64,000 nucleotides of DNA from Sipunculus nudus (Eukaryota > Annelida > Sipuncula > Golfingiida > Sipunculidae). Made by a program: the position numbers and the translations under genes. Of the stretch, positions 35,324 through 48,100 are shown one piece after another (position 1 is the first letter of the stretch; every line of letters begins with the position of its first letter). The stretch covers positions 34,996,901-35,060,900 of the forward strand of contig CM049317.1 in the NCBI GenBank assembly GCA_026874595.1, given 5' to 3'. The notes beneath the pieces are model-generated. The model was not told the DNA's origin. It did not search any database and worked only from the letters and a program-made list of their open reading frames with translations.

Positions 35324-35884
35324 CTAATCATCTTGGTATCCTGTCAAAGCACGGGTTCCATCTAGAACCTCATTATGAGTTGTGGTCATGGCACGAACCG
35401 CCAGGTTCCATCTGGAACCTATTCACGGGGAAAAGAGTTCCAGAAAGAACCATGGTTCTATCCAGAACCTTTTGGGTTCTTAAAAGAACCATCAAGAACC
35501 CTCTTTTCTTAGAGTGCATCATTGCCACTTAACAGTATTCTGAGCAATACAGAAAACCTAATCGACAGATTTCTTTCACATAGATATGGGATGATGTATG
35601 GTGGCTTTGACCTTGAATATTGCCATATATAGTGAAATTCACACAAATTCTTAAATATCTCAAGAAATCTTGCATGGTATAGTCCAAAAATTAAATTGAC
35701 CGAAGATCTTGGATCTCTTTGTCCTCTGCAAAAGACAGGTGGCGCCGCCTTGAGTCGTTTTCTTGTTTTTGCGCCTTTAATTACCCCACCATTGCCACTT
35801 GACAGTACTGTGAGCATTATAAGTCTAAAACTAATGGACAGATTGGGCTGAAATTGTGCATGTCCTTTGATCTTACGCTCCCGA

Positions 35885-35934
35885 GGCAGCGGAAATCTTT
35901 CGCTTCTAAAGAAGCTACTGATTTTTCCGCTGCC
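35885..35934. repeat. Two-tier hairpin (GGCAGCGGAAA ... TTTCCGCTGCC)
   Basis: An 11-bp perfect outer stem (35885-35895 with 35924-35934) encloses an inner GCTTC-TAAA-GAAGC hairpin (35902-35915). It lies inside the hairpin-ended repeat. It may be an element-internal fold or the end of another small insertion. Confidence 0.6.
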
Positions 35935-36663
35935 TGCTTTGACCGTTTATGATGCACTTAAACACTAGGTGGTGGGCCTGTCTGCTGGAAAAAACCGCTG
36001 ATGTGACTAGCAGCCAACCAAATGCCAGTCAACAAACACTCGACAAGCATCAGGCTCCGCCCAGAAACCACGTATGGGGCCATTCTCTCTGAGCCTGCTC
36101 AAACTGTTGCCGGGGCGATGAGCTGTCTCTAAAAACGAAATTGTATTCTCGTAAGCCAGACAGGTGGCGCCACCTACCTTCCCGTTTTTGTAGAATGATC
36201 TATTGCCCTTTTTGAGGAGTGATTTGCCCTATTTTCCTGAAATTGTGCATATCCATAATTCTTGGACTCCTTCATTTTGTACTCAATACATATGGCGCCA
36301 TCTGCAATCGTTTTGCCGTAGCGTTCATCTGTACATGTGCTTTGGGTTAAATTTTCTCATATCTCCGGAGTGGTTCATGGTATTGGTCTTAAATTTGGCA
36401 TGTCTATCCATCTTGAAAAATTTTCTCGTAAACCAGACAGGTGGCGCCACCTTCCTTCCTGTTTCCGTAAAATAAATCCATGCTCTTTCCTCAAGAGTGA
36501 TTCACCGTATTATCCCCCATATTTGGTGAAAAATATTGTTTTTCTGAAGTTGATAGATGGAAGAAACCATGTTCGCTTACCAAGTGTCAGTATATGCTGC
36601 TGAAGATGGGGAGCCTGTTCTTAAAATGGAGGGGGGGGGGGGAGTTAATTCTCTGGGGACACT

Positions 36664-36851
36664 ATGGCACCTGCGGTGCCAAGATATATCGAGTTTGACA
36701 ATGTTTTCATACTATGTCAACACAAAAGTACAGATGAACATGACAGAAATAGATACAAACGTAAGTTTTGTTGGGGTAATATGACAAATGTTCCTCTTGC
36801 CTCTGTGTAGGTCTTTTTGACCCGACGTATCTTGTCACGAACACAGGCTAA
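36664..36851 (+). other. Weak candidate short coding segment
   Basis: ATG at 36664 opens a frame (MAPAVPRYIEFDNVFILCQH...) to a donor-like AAAC|GTAAGT at 36760/36761. A 50-bp gap ends at an acceptor-like CTCTGTGTAG (36801-36810). Joining gives RLFDPTYLVTNTG and then TAA at 36849-36851. Without splicing the frame ends at TAG 36808-36810. A different frame is open from 36817 to 37224 (135 codons, no domain). The total product would be about 45 residues, with no known family. It could be a decayed gene or chance. Confidence 0.18.
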
Positions 36852-38642
36852 AGAGAACCTAATGAAGACGGATCGACCGGGCAGAAGATGTTTTGACAAG
36901 TACCTTGAAATGCTATTGAGATTTCACAAGCCCTGGTGTGTTTTTTCACTGCATCTGTTATTTTTTGCTGTGTCTGTCATCAGTTATTCCCTAAGGGTGC
37001 CTGGGCGGCATTGGCGAGTAATGATCACATTATCCCAAAACTTAACATGCCTACCCTGGACGGACTTATATTTATCAGGCTCCGGGCATATAATATCTTA
37101 TATTACAGGCTTGCAGTTCACGAGGTTTATGACGGCAATGTACAGAGAAAATGGTACGCTTAACGCGAAAGAAATTCCCATGGAACCAACCAACCCAAGG
37201 AAACCTGGACCATTATCTAAATAACATAGTCGTGGTCCCATTTTACATGATTCTTTTGACTTATTTTTTTATAATTGTGTAGCTTGAAAGATCGTATGCC
37301 CGATCCATCGTCTAGCACTTGTGTTAAATATCCTTTTTCACAATAGAGAATAAATTAAATAGATTGTACTCTCTTAATGTGAGCTTACGCGAATTTGCGA
37401 CAAACCATTTGATAGTAAAGGAGCACACGTTTTCGTGATGTTTTTTGTTGTTATTTAATAAGGAGTTAAATAAGGTTTATTAAAGAGTAACATCATATTT
37501 TCGATATATTTCATCGGTGTAGTTACAGTATACTCTTAAGAACAAGATACAGGGATAAGAATATGCAGCAAAGAAACCCGGATGGCACTTACAATTGGCT
37601 GTAGGCCGTTCGTTTGATAATTATGGTATGGCCTTTACCTTAAGTCCGTATACCGGAAGAAGTGATAGCGATTGTAAGAAAAAAAAGCGTCATCGCCTGG
37701 GGAACTACCACCTTCAAACTGTATTAGAGCCAGTTGTAAGGTTTTCTCGAAGGTGTTTTCAGTTGGAACATCATATGAATACCAAAGGTCTTGAACATGG
37801 ACGGTGATTGACTACACTTACAAGTTTTGGATCTGGTGTTCATCTTGGAATTCTTATCGCCCATACTTCTGACCTTAAGACTTAAAAATGTTGTCCAGGA
37901 ATCAGTATTAGAATTTACGTCGGAGCGGTGAAAAGTCGACCTTATGAAAAACAGGCGTAGAATAAAATAATCATGATTCAGAAGGGCTTTGTTTAAAAAG
38001 AATCCGGTGTCGACTTAAAAGAAAATGTGTTTCGGTGTATCCATGAACTGATAAAAAAAAGAATCAAGAAAAGGATGGAAGGCTGGATAGAAGCTGCTAT
38101 GAAATTTTGTTCATAATTTAGCCCGACGCCCAGTGAAATAGAGAGATTTGTCTTTAGGATTGTTTCATGTTCACACACACTCACAAACCTTTAATAAAAT
38201 GGAATAACCCCTAGTGTAGTTCATTTGCGATAGCATGCATTTGCAATTAAAAAAAAAAATTTCAGGGGGATCATGCAACTGACCTTTGAATTAGTGCCAA
38301 ATTGGTTTACGGTGTGTGTTTCTTTTAGAAACAAAACTGTCCAGGATTCAGATCAAACCGCTGCTCATAACGTAGTATATTCGCCAATATTAAAAATGAG
38401 AGTCATTTTTCATTTTATATATGTAGAATCCTGGGTATTACAGCTAAAGACGGGATATTGAATTTTTACATGAGATGAACTGATTGAATGGTTTTTGCTA
38501 TTATAAACTCGTAAAACGGTATCACAGAGATGCTCTATTTTTTTCTAGCTTAAGTCTATAATTTAAGTATGCAGCAATAACTAAATAATAGAAAAAAACT
38601 GACAATAACAACAAGCCTCGTCAAAATATCAATAACATTGCA
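36852..38642. other. Non-coding stretch before the minisatellite
   Basis: No supported gene. A 135-codon frame (36817-37224 plus) lacks any recognised domain. AT content is high, and no repeat family is recognised up to the first degenerate 35-bp unit. Confidence 0.45.
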
Positions 38643-41439
38643 AGTGTACCGTAACTGTGAGGGGATGAATGTGAACCTTTATACCCGAACTGTAATGCCA
38701 GAAATGTGTACCTTTAAACCCTTACAGTTAGGCCAGGAATGTGTAACTTTATACCCTTACTGTTAGGCCAGGAATGTGTACCTTTATACCCTTACTGTTA
38801 GGCCAGAAATGTGTACCTTTACACCCTTACAGTTAGGCCGGAAATGTGTACCTTTATACCCTTACTGTTAGGACAGGAATGTGTACCTTTACACCCTTAC
38901 AGTTAGGCCAGGAATGTGTACCTTTATACCCTTACTGTTAGGACAGGAATGCATACCTTTATACCCTTACAGTTAGGCCAGAAATATGTACCTTTATACA
39001 CTTACAGTTAGGCCAGGAATTTGTACCTTTATACCCTTACTGTTAGGAGAAGAATGTGTACCTTTATACCCGTACTGTTAGGCCAGGAATGTGTACCTTT
39101 ATACCATTACAGTTAGGCCAGGAATGTGTACCTTTATACCCTTACAGTTAGGCCAGAAATGTGTACCTTTATACCCTTACAGTTAGGCCAGAAATATGTA
39201 CCTTTATACCCTTACAGTTAGGCCAGAAATATGTACCTTTATACCCTTACAGTTAGGCCAGAAATATGTACCTTTATACACTTACAGTTAGGCCAGGAAT
39301 GTGTACCTTTATACCCTTACTGTTAGGCCGGGAATGTGTACCTTTATATCCTTACTGTAAGGCCAGGAATGTGTACCTTTATATCCTTACTGTTAGGCCA
39401 GGAATGTGTACCTTTATACCCTTACTGTTAGGCCAGGAATGTTTACCTTTTTACCTTTACTGTTAGGCTAGGAATGTGTAACTTTATACCCTTACAGTAA
39501 GGCCGGGAAGGTGTACCTTTTTACCCTTACAGTTAGGCCAGGAATGTGTACCTTTATACCCTTACTGTTAGGCCAGAAATGTGTACCTTTATACCCTTAC
39601 TGTTAGGCCGGGAATGTGTACCTTTATATCCTTACCGTTAGGCCAGAAATGTGTACCTTTATACCCTTACAGTTAGGCCAGGAACGTGAACCTTTATACC
39701 CTTACTGTTAGGCCAGAAATGTGTACCTTTATACCCCTACAGTTAGGCCGGGAATGTGTACCTTTATACCCTTACTGTTAGGCCGGGAATGTGTACCTTT
39801 ATATCCTTACTGTAAGGCCAGGAATGTGTACCTTTATACCCTTACTGTTAGGCCAGGAATGTGTACCTTTATACCCTTACAGTTAGGCCAGGAATGTGTA
39901 CCTTTATACCCCTACAGTTAGGCCGGGAATGTGTACCTTTATACCCTTACTGTTAGGCCGGGAATGTGTACCTTTATATCCTTACTGTAAGGCCAGGAAT
40001 GTGTACCTTTATACCCCTACAGTTAGGCCGGGAATGTGTACCTTTATACCCTTACTGTTAGGCCGGGAATGTGTACCTTTATATCCTTACTGTAAGGCCA
40101 GGAATGTGTACCTTTATACCCTTACTGTTAGGCCAGGAATGTGTACCTTTTTACCCTTACTGTTAGGCCAGGAATGTGTACCTTTATACCCTTACTGTTA
40201 GGCCAGGAATGTGTACCTTTATACCCTTACTGTTAGGCCAGGAATGTGTACCTTTATACCCTTACTGTTAGGCCAGGAATGTGTACCTTTATACCCTTAC
40301 TGTTAGGCCAGGAATGTGTACCTTTATACCCTTACTGTTAGGCCAGGAATGTGTACCTTTATACCCTTACAGTTAGGCCGGGAATGTGTACCTTTATACC
40401 CCTACAGTTAGGCCGGGAATGTGTACCTTTATACCCTTACTGTTAGGCCGGGAATGTGTACCTTTATATCCTTACTGTAAGGCCAGGAATGTGTACCTTT
40501 ATACCCTTACTGTTAGGCCAGGAATGTGTACCTTTTTACCCTTACTGTTAGGCCAGGAATGTGTACCTTTTTACCCTTACTGTTAGGCCAGGAATGTGTA
40601 CCTTTATACCCTTACTGTTAGGCCAGGAATGTGTACCTTTATACCCTTACTGTTAGGCCAGGAATGTGTACCTTTATACGCTTACTGTTAGGCCAGGAAT
40701 GTGTACCTTTATACCCTTACTGTTAGGCCAGGAATGTGTACCTTTATACCCTTACTGTTAGGCCAGGAATGTGTACCTTTATACCCGTACTGTTAGGCCA
40801 GGAATGTGTACCTTTATATCCTTACTGTAAGGCCAGGAATGTGTACCTTTATACCCTTACTGTTAGGCCAGGAATGTGTACCTTTATACCCTTACAGTTA
40901 GGCCAGAAATGTGTACCTTTATACCCTTACTGTTAGGCCAGGAATGTGTACCTTTATACCCTTACTGTTAGGCCAGGAATGTGTACCTTTATACCCTTAC
41001 AGTTAGGCCAGAAATGTGTACCTTTATACCATTAAAGTTAGGCCAGAAATATGTACCTTTATACCCTTACAGTTAGGCCAGGAATGTGTACCTTTATACC
41101 CTTAATGTTAGGCCAGGAATGTGTACCTTTATACCTTTACTGTAAGGCCAGGAATGTGTACCTTTATACCCTTACTGTTAGGCCAGGAATGTGTACCTTT
41201 ATACCCTTACTGTTAGGTCAGGAATGTGTACCTTTATATCCTTACTGTTAGGCCAGGAATGTGTACCTTTATATCCTTACTGTTAGGTCAGGAATGTGTA
41301 CCTTTATATCCTTACTGTTAGGCCAGGAATGTGTACCTTTATACCTTTACTGTAAGGCCAGGAATGTGTACCTTTATACACTTACAGTTAGGCCAGGAAT
41401 GTGTACCTTTATACCCTTAATGTTAGGCCAGGAATGTGT

Positions 41440-44400
41440 ACCTTTATACCTTTACTGTTAGGCCAGGAATGTGTACCTTTATACCCTTAATGTTAGGCCA
41501 GGAATGTGTACCTTTATACCTTTACTGTAAGGCCAGGAATGTGTACCTTTATACCCTTACTGTTAGGCCAGGAATGTGTACCTTTATACCCTTACTGTTG
41601 GTCCAGGAATGTGTACCTTTATACCTTTACTGTAAGGCCAGGAATGTGTACCTTTATACACTTACAGTTAGGCCAGGAATGTGTACCTTTATACCTTTAC
41701 TGTTAGGCCAGGAATGTGTACCTTTATACCCTAAATGTTAGGCCAGGAATGTGTACCTTATTACCCTAACTGTTAGGCCAGGAATGTGTACCTTTATATC
41801 CTTACTGTTAGGTCAGGAATGTGTACCTTTATATCCTTACTGTTAGGCCAGGAATGTGTACCTTTATATCCTTACTGTTAGGCCAGGAATGTGTACCTTT
41901 ATATCCTTACTGTAAGGCCAGGAATGTGTACCTTTATACCTTTACTGTTAGGCCAGGAATGTGTACCTTTATACCCTTAATGTTAGGCCAGGAATGTGTA
42001 GCTTATTACCCTTACAGTTTGGCCAGGAATGTGTACCTTTATATCCTTACTGTTAGGCCAGGAATGTGTACCTTCATATCCCAACTGTTAGGCCAGGAAT
42101 GTGTACCTTTAGACCCTAATAATAAGTCCAGGAATGTGTACCTTCATATGCCAACTGTAAGGCCTGGAATGTGTACCTTTATACCCTTACTGTTAGGCCA
42201 GGAATGTGTACCTTTATACCCTTACTGTTAGGCCAGGAATGTGTACCTTTATACCTTTACTGTAAGGCCAGGAATGTGTACCTTTATACACTTACAGTTA
42301 GGCCAGGAATGTGTACCTTTATACCTTTACTGTTAGGCCAGGAATGTGTACCTTTATACCCTTACTGTTAGGCCAGGAATGTGTACCTTTTTACCCTTAC
42401 TGTTAGGCCAGGAATGTGTACCTTTATACCCTTACTGTTAGGCCAGGAATGTGTACCTTTATACCTTTACTGTAAGGCCAGGAATGTGTACCTTTATACA
42501 CTTACAGTTAGGCCAGGAATGTGTACCTTTATACCTTTACTGTTAGGCCAGGAATGTGTACCTTTATACCCTTAATGTTAGGCCAGGAATGTGTACCTTA
42601 TTACCCTTACTGTTAGGCCAGGAATGTATACCTTTATATCCTTACTGTTAGGTCAGGAATGTGTACCTTTATACCCTTACAGTTAGGCCGGGAATGTGTA
42701 CCTTTATACCCTTACAGTTAGGCCGGGAAGGTGTACCTTTATACCCTTACAGTTAGGCCAGGAATGTGTACCTTTATATCCTTACTGTTAGGCCAGGAAT
42801 GTGTACCTTTATATCCTTACTGTTAGGCCAGGAATGTGTACCTTTATACCTTTACTGTTAGGCCAGGAATGTGTACCTTTATACCTTTTACTGTTAGGCC
42901 AGGAATGTGTACCTTTATATCCTTACTGTTAGGCCAGGAATGTGTACCTTTATACCTTTACTGTTAGGCCAGGAATGTGTACCTTTATACCCTTAATGTT
43001 AGGCCAGGAATGTGTACCTTTTTACCCTTACTGTTAGGCCAGGAATGTGTACCTTTATATCCTTACTGTTAGGCCAGGAATGTGTACCTTTATACCCTTA
43101 CTGTTAGCCCAGGAATGTTTACCTTTTTACCTTTACTGTTAGGCCAGGAATGTGTAACTTTATACCCTTACAGTAAGGCCGGGAAGGTGTAACTTTTTAC
43201 CCTTACAGTTTTGCCAGGAATGTGTACCTTTATACCCTTACAGTTAGGCCAGGAATGTGTACCTTTATACCCTTACAGTTAACCCAGGAATGTGTACCTT
43301 TATACCCTTACAGTTAACCCAGGAATGTGTACCTTTTTACCTTTACTGTTAGGCCAGGAATGTGTAACTTTATACCCTTACAGTAAGGCCGGGAAGGTGT
43401 AACTTTTTACCCTTACAGTTTTGCCAGGAATGTGTACCTTTATACCCTTACAGTTAGGCCAGGAATGTGTACCTTTATACCCTTACAGTTAGGACAGAAA
43501 TGTGTACCTTTATACCCTTAAAGTTAGGCCAGGAATGTGTACCTTTATACCCCTACAGTTAGGCCGGGAATGTGTACCTTTATACCCTTACAGTTAGGCC
43601 AGGAATGTGTACCTTTATACCCTTACAGTTAGGCCAGAAATGTGTACCTTTATACCCTTACTGTTAGGCCAGGAATGTGTACCTTTATACCCTTACTGTT
43701 AGGCCAGAAATGTGTACCTTTATACCCTTACAGTTAGGCCAGGAACGTGTACCTTTATACCCTTACTGTTAGGCCAGAAATGTGTACCTTTATACCCCTA
43801 CAGTTAGGCCGGGAATTTGTACCTTTATACCCTTACTGTTAGGCCGGGAATGTGTACCTTTATATCCTTACTGTTAGGCCAGAAATGTGTACCTTTATAC
43901 CCTTACTGTTAGGCCAGGAATGTGTACCTTTATACCCTTACTGTTAGGCCAGGAATGTGTACCTTTATACCCTTACTGTTAGGCCGGGAATGTGTACCTT
44001 AATATCCTTACTGTAAGGCCAGGAATGTGTACCTTTATACCCTTACTGTTAGGCCAGGAATGTGTACCTTTATACCCTTACAGTTAGGCCAGGAATGTGT
44101 ACCTTTATATCCTTACTGTAAGGCCAGGAATATGTACCTTTATACCCTTACTGTTAGGCCGGGAATGTGTACCTTTATATCCTTACTGTTAGGCCAGGAA
44201 TGTGTACCTTTATACCCTTACTGTTAGACCAGGAATGTGTACCTTTATATCCTTACTGTTAGGCCAGGAATGTGTACCTTTTTACCTTTACTGTTAGGCC
44301 AGGAATGTGTACCTTACTACCCTTACAGTTAGGCCAGGAATGTGTACCTTTATATCCTTACTGTAAGTCCAGGAATGTGTACCTTTATATCCTTACAGTT

Positions 44401-45115
44401 AGGCCAGGAATGTGTACCTTTATACCCTTAATGTTAGGCCGGGAATGTGTACCTTTATATCCTTACTGTTAGGCCAGGAATGTGTACCTTTATACCCTTA
44501 CTGTTAGGCCGGGAATGTGTACCTTTATATCCTTACTGTAAGGCCAGGAATGTGTACCTTTATACCCTTACTGTAAGGCCAGGAATGTGTACCTTTATAC
44601 CCTTACTGTTAGGCCGGGAATGTGTACCTTTATACCCTTACTGTAAGGCCAGGAATGTGTACCTTTATATCCTTACAGTTAGGCCAGGAATGTGTACCTT
44701 TATACCCTTACTGTTAGGCCAGGAATGTGTACCTTTATATCCTTACTGTTAGGCCAGGAATGTGTACCTTTATACCCTTTCAATTAGGCCAGGAATGTGT
44801 ACCTTTATATCCTTACTGTTAGGCCAGGAATGTGTACCTTTATACCCTTACAGTTAGGCCAGGAATGTGTACCTTTATATCCTTACTTTTAGGCCAGGAA
44901 TGTGTACCTTTATACCCTTACTGTTAGGCCAGGAATGTGTACCTTTATATCCTTACTGTTAGGCCAGGAATGTGTACCTTTTTACCTTTACTGTTAGGCC
45001 AGGAATGTGTACCTTTATACCCTTACACTTAGGCCAGGAATGTGTACCTTTATATCCTTACTGTAAGGCCAGGAATGTTTACCTTTATATCCTTACAGTT
45101 AGGCCAGAATGTCTA
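41440..45115. repeat. 3,675-bp higher-order repeat, copy 1
   Basis: 105 units' worth of sequence, matched by the following block at offset 3,675. It includes one 36-bp unit (42881), one 34-bp unit (45101) and the distinctive GACCCTAATAATAAGTCC and CTTCATATGCCAAC units. The 34-bp unit AGGCCAGAATGTCTACC marks its end. Confidence 0.85.
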
Positions 45116-48100
45116 CCTTTATACCCTTACTGTTAGGCCAGGAATGTGTACCTTTATACCCTTAATGTTAGGCCAGGAATGTGTACCTTTATACCTTTAC
45201 TGTAAGGCCAGGAATGTGTACCTTTATACCCTTACTGTTAGGCCAGGAATGTGTACCTTTATACCCTTACTGTTGGTCCAGGAATGTGTACCTTTATACC
45301 TTTACTGTAAGGCCAGGAATGTGTACCTTTATACACTTACAGTTAGGCCAGGAATGTGTACCTTTATACCTTTACTGTTAGGCCAGGAATGTGTACCTTT
45401 ATACCCTAAATGTTAGGCCAGGAATGTGTACCTTATTACCCTAACTGTTAGGCCAGGAATGTGTACCTTTATATCCTTACTGTTAGGTCAGGAATGTGTA
45501 CCTTTATATCCTTACTGTTAGGCCAGGAATGTGTACCTTTATATCCTTACTGTTAGGCCAGGAATGTGTACCTTTATATCCTTACTGTAAGGCCAGGAAT
45601 GTGTACCTTTATACCTTTACTGTTAGGCCAGGAATGTGTACCTTTATACCCTTAATGTTAGGCCAGGAATGTGTAGCTTATTACCCTTACAGTTTGGCCA
45701 GGAATGTGTACCTTTATATCCTTACTGTTAGGCCAGGAATGTGTACCTTCATATCCCAACTGTTAGGCCAGGAATGTGTACCTTTAGACCCTAATAATAA
45801 GTCCAGGAATGTGTACCTTCATATGCCAACTGTAAGGCCTGGAATGTGTACCTTTATACCCTTACTGTTAGGCCAGGAATGTGTACCTTTATACCCTTAC
45901 TGTTAGGCCAGGAATGTGTACCTTTATACCTTTACTGTAAGGCCAGGAATGTGTACCTTTATACACTTACAGTTAGGCCAGGAATGTGTACCTTTATACC
46001 TTTACTGTTAGGCCAGGAATGTGTACCTTTATACCCTTACTGTTAGGCCAGGAATGTGTACCTTTTTACCCTTACTGTTAGGCCAGGAATGTGTACCTTT
46101 ATACCCTTACTGTTAGGCCAGGAATGTGTACCTTTATACCTTTACTGTAAGGCCAGGAATGTGTACCTTTATACACTTACAGTTAGGCCAGGAATGTGTA
46201 CCTTTATACCTTTACTGTTAGGCCAGGAATGTGTACCTTTATACCGTTAATGTTAGGCCAGGAATGTGTACCTTATTACCCTTACTGTTAGGCCAGGAAT
46301 GTATACCTTTATATCCTTACTGTTAGGTCAGGAATGTGTACCTTTATACCCTTACAGTTAGGCCGGGAATGTGTACCTTTATACCCTTACAGTTAGGCCG
46401 GGAAGGTGTACCTTTATACCCTTACAGTTAGGCCAGGAATGTGTACCTTTATATCCTTACTGTTAGGCCAGGAATGTGTACCTTTATATCCTTACTGTTA
46501 GGCCAGGAATGTGTACCTTTATACCTTTACTGTTAGGCCAGGAATGTGTACCTTTATACCTTTTACTGTTAGGCCAGGAATGTGTACCTTTATATCCTTA
46601 CTGTTAGGCCAGGAATGTGTACCTTTATACCTTTACTGTTAGGCCAGGAATGTGTACCTTTATACCCTTAATGCTAGGCCAGGAATGTGTACCTTTTTAC
46701 CCTTACTGTTAGGCCAGGAATGTGTACCTTTATATCCTTACTGTTAGGCCAGGAATGTGTACCTTTATACCCTTACTGTTAGCCCAGGAATGTTTACCTT
46801 TTTACCTTTACTGTTAGGCCAGGAATGTGTAACTTTATACCCTTACAGTAAGGCCGGGAAGGTGTAACTTTTTACCCTTACAGTTTTGCCAGGAATGTGT
46901 ACCTTTATACCCTTACAGTTAGGCCAGGAAAATGTACCTTTATACCCTTACAGTTAACCCAGGAATGTGTACCTTTATACCCTTACAGTTAACCCAGGAA
47001 TGTGTACCTTTTTACCTTTACTGTTAGGCCAGGAATGTGTAACTTTATACCCTTACAGTAAGGCCGGGAAGGTGTAACTTTTTACCCTTACAGTTTTGCC
47101 AGGTATGTGTACCTTTATACCCTTACAGTTAGGCCAGGAATGTGTACCTTTATACCCTTACAGTTAGGACAGAAATGTGTACCTTTATACCCTTAAAGTT
47201 AGGCCAGGAATGTGTACCTTTATACCCCTACAGTTAGGCCGGGAATGTGTACCTTTATACCCTTACAGTTAGGCCAGGAATGTGTACCTTTATACCCTTA
47301 CAGTTAGGCCAGAAATGTGTACCTTTATACCCTTACTGTTAGGCCAGGAATGTGTACCTTTATACCCTTACTGTTAGGCCAGAAATGTGTACCTTTATAC
47401 CCTTACAGTTAGGCCAGGAACGTGTACCTTTATACCCTTACTGTTAGGCCAGAAATGTGTACCTTTATACCCCTACAGTTAGGCCGGGAATGTGTACCTT
47501 TATACCCTTACTGTTAGGCCGGGAATGTGTACCTTTATATCCTTACTGTTAGGCCAGAAATGTGTACCTTTATACCCTTACTGTTAGGCCAGGAATGTGT
47601 ACCTTTATACCCTTACTGTTAGGCCAGGAATGTGTACCTTTATACCCTTACTGTTAGGCCGGGAATGTGTACCTTTATATCCTTACTGTAAGGCCAGGAA
47701 TGTGTACCTTTATACCCTTACTGTTAGGCCAGGAATGTGTACCTTTATACCCTTACAGTTAGGCCAGGAATGTGTACCTTTATATCCTTACTGTAAGGCC
47801 AGGAATATGTACCTTTATACCCTTACTGTTAGGCCGGGAATGTGTACCTTTATATCCTTACTGTTAGGCCAGGAATGTGTACCTTTATACCCTTACTGTT
47901 AGGCCAGGAATGTGTACCTTTATATCCTTACTGTTAGGCCAGGAATGTGTACCTTTTTACCTTTACTGTTAGGCCAGGAATGTGTACCTTACTACCCTTA
48001 CAGTTAGGCCAGGAATGTGTACCTTTATATCCTTACTGTAAGGCCAGGAATGTGTACCTTTATATCCTTACAGTTAGGCCAGGAATGTGTACCTTTATAC

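Larger units (their letters stand above)
33203..35516. mobile_element. 2.3-kb inverted-repeat element nested in a hairpin-ended repeat
   Basis: Left end CACTCTTAGAAAAAAAAAGG and right end (reverse-complemented) CACTCTAAGAAAAGAGGG form inverted termini. They extend inward for about 100 bp as imperfect arms rich in GGTTCTAGAACC-like palindromes. A paralogous unoccupied site exists at about 35779-35795 (ACCCCACCATTGCCACTTG). The interrupted version reads ACCGCCA, then the element, then CATCATTGCCACTT. That supports true insertion, with a short CA duplication at most. No recognisable transposase. The interior contains exon-like segments on the minus strand (see separate entries) and a (TC)n tract. 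Confidence 0.6.
32849..36490. mobile_element. Hairpin-ended interspersed repeat, long copy interrupted by a nested element
   Basis: Begins with the same hairpin at 32849-32873. The core is a set of diverged tandem units of roughly 270 bp: GCCACTTAACAGTATTCTG at about 35525 and GCCACTTGACAGTACTGTG at about 35793, each followed by CTAAT-GACAGATT. GGTGGCGCC palindromes lie near 33151, 35741, 36163 and 36441. The core is split at 33203-35516 by an inverted-repeat element. The right part (36290-36470) resembles the inner units of the element at 20174. The right terminus is not resolved. No coding capacity of its own. Confidence 0.5.
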
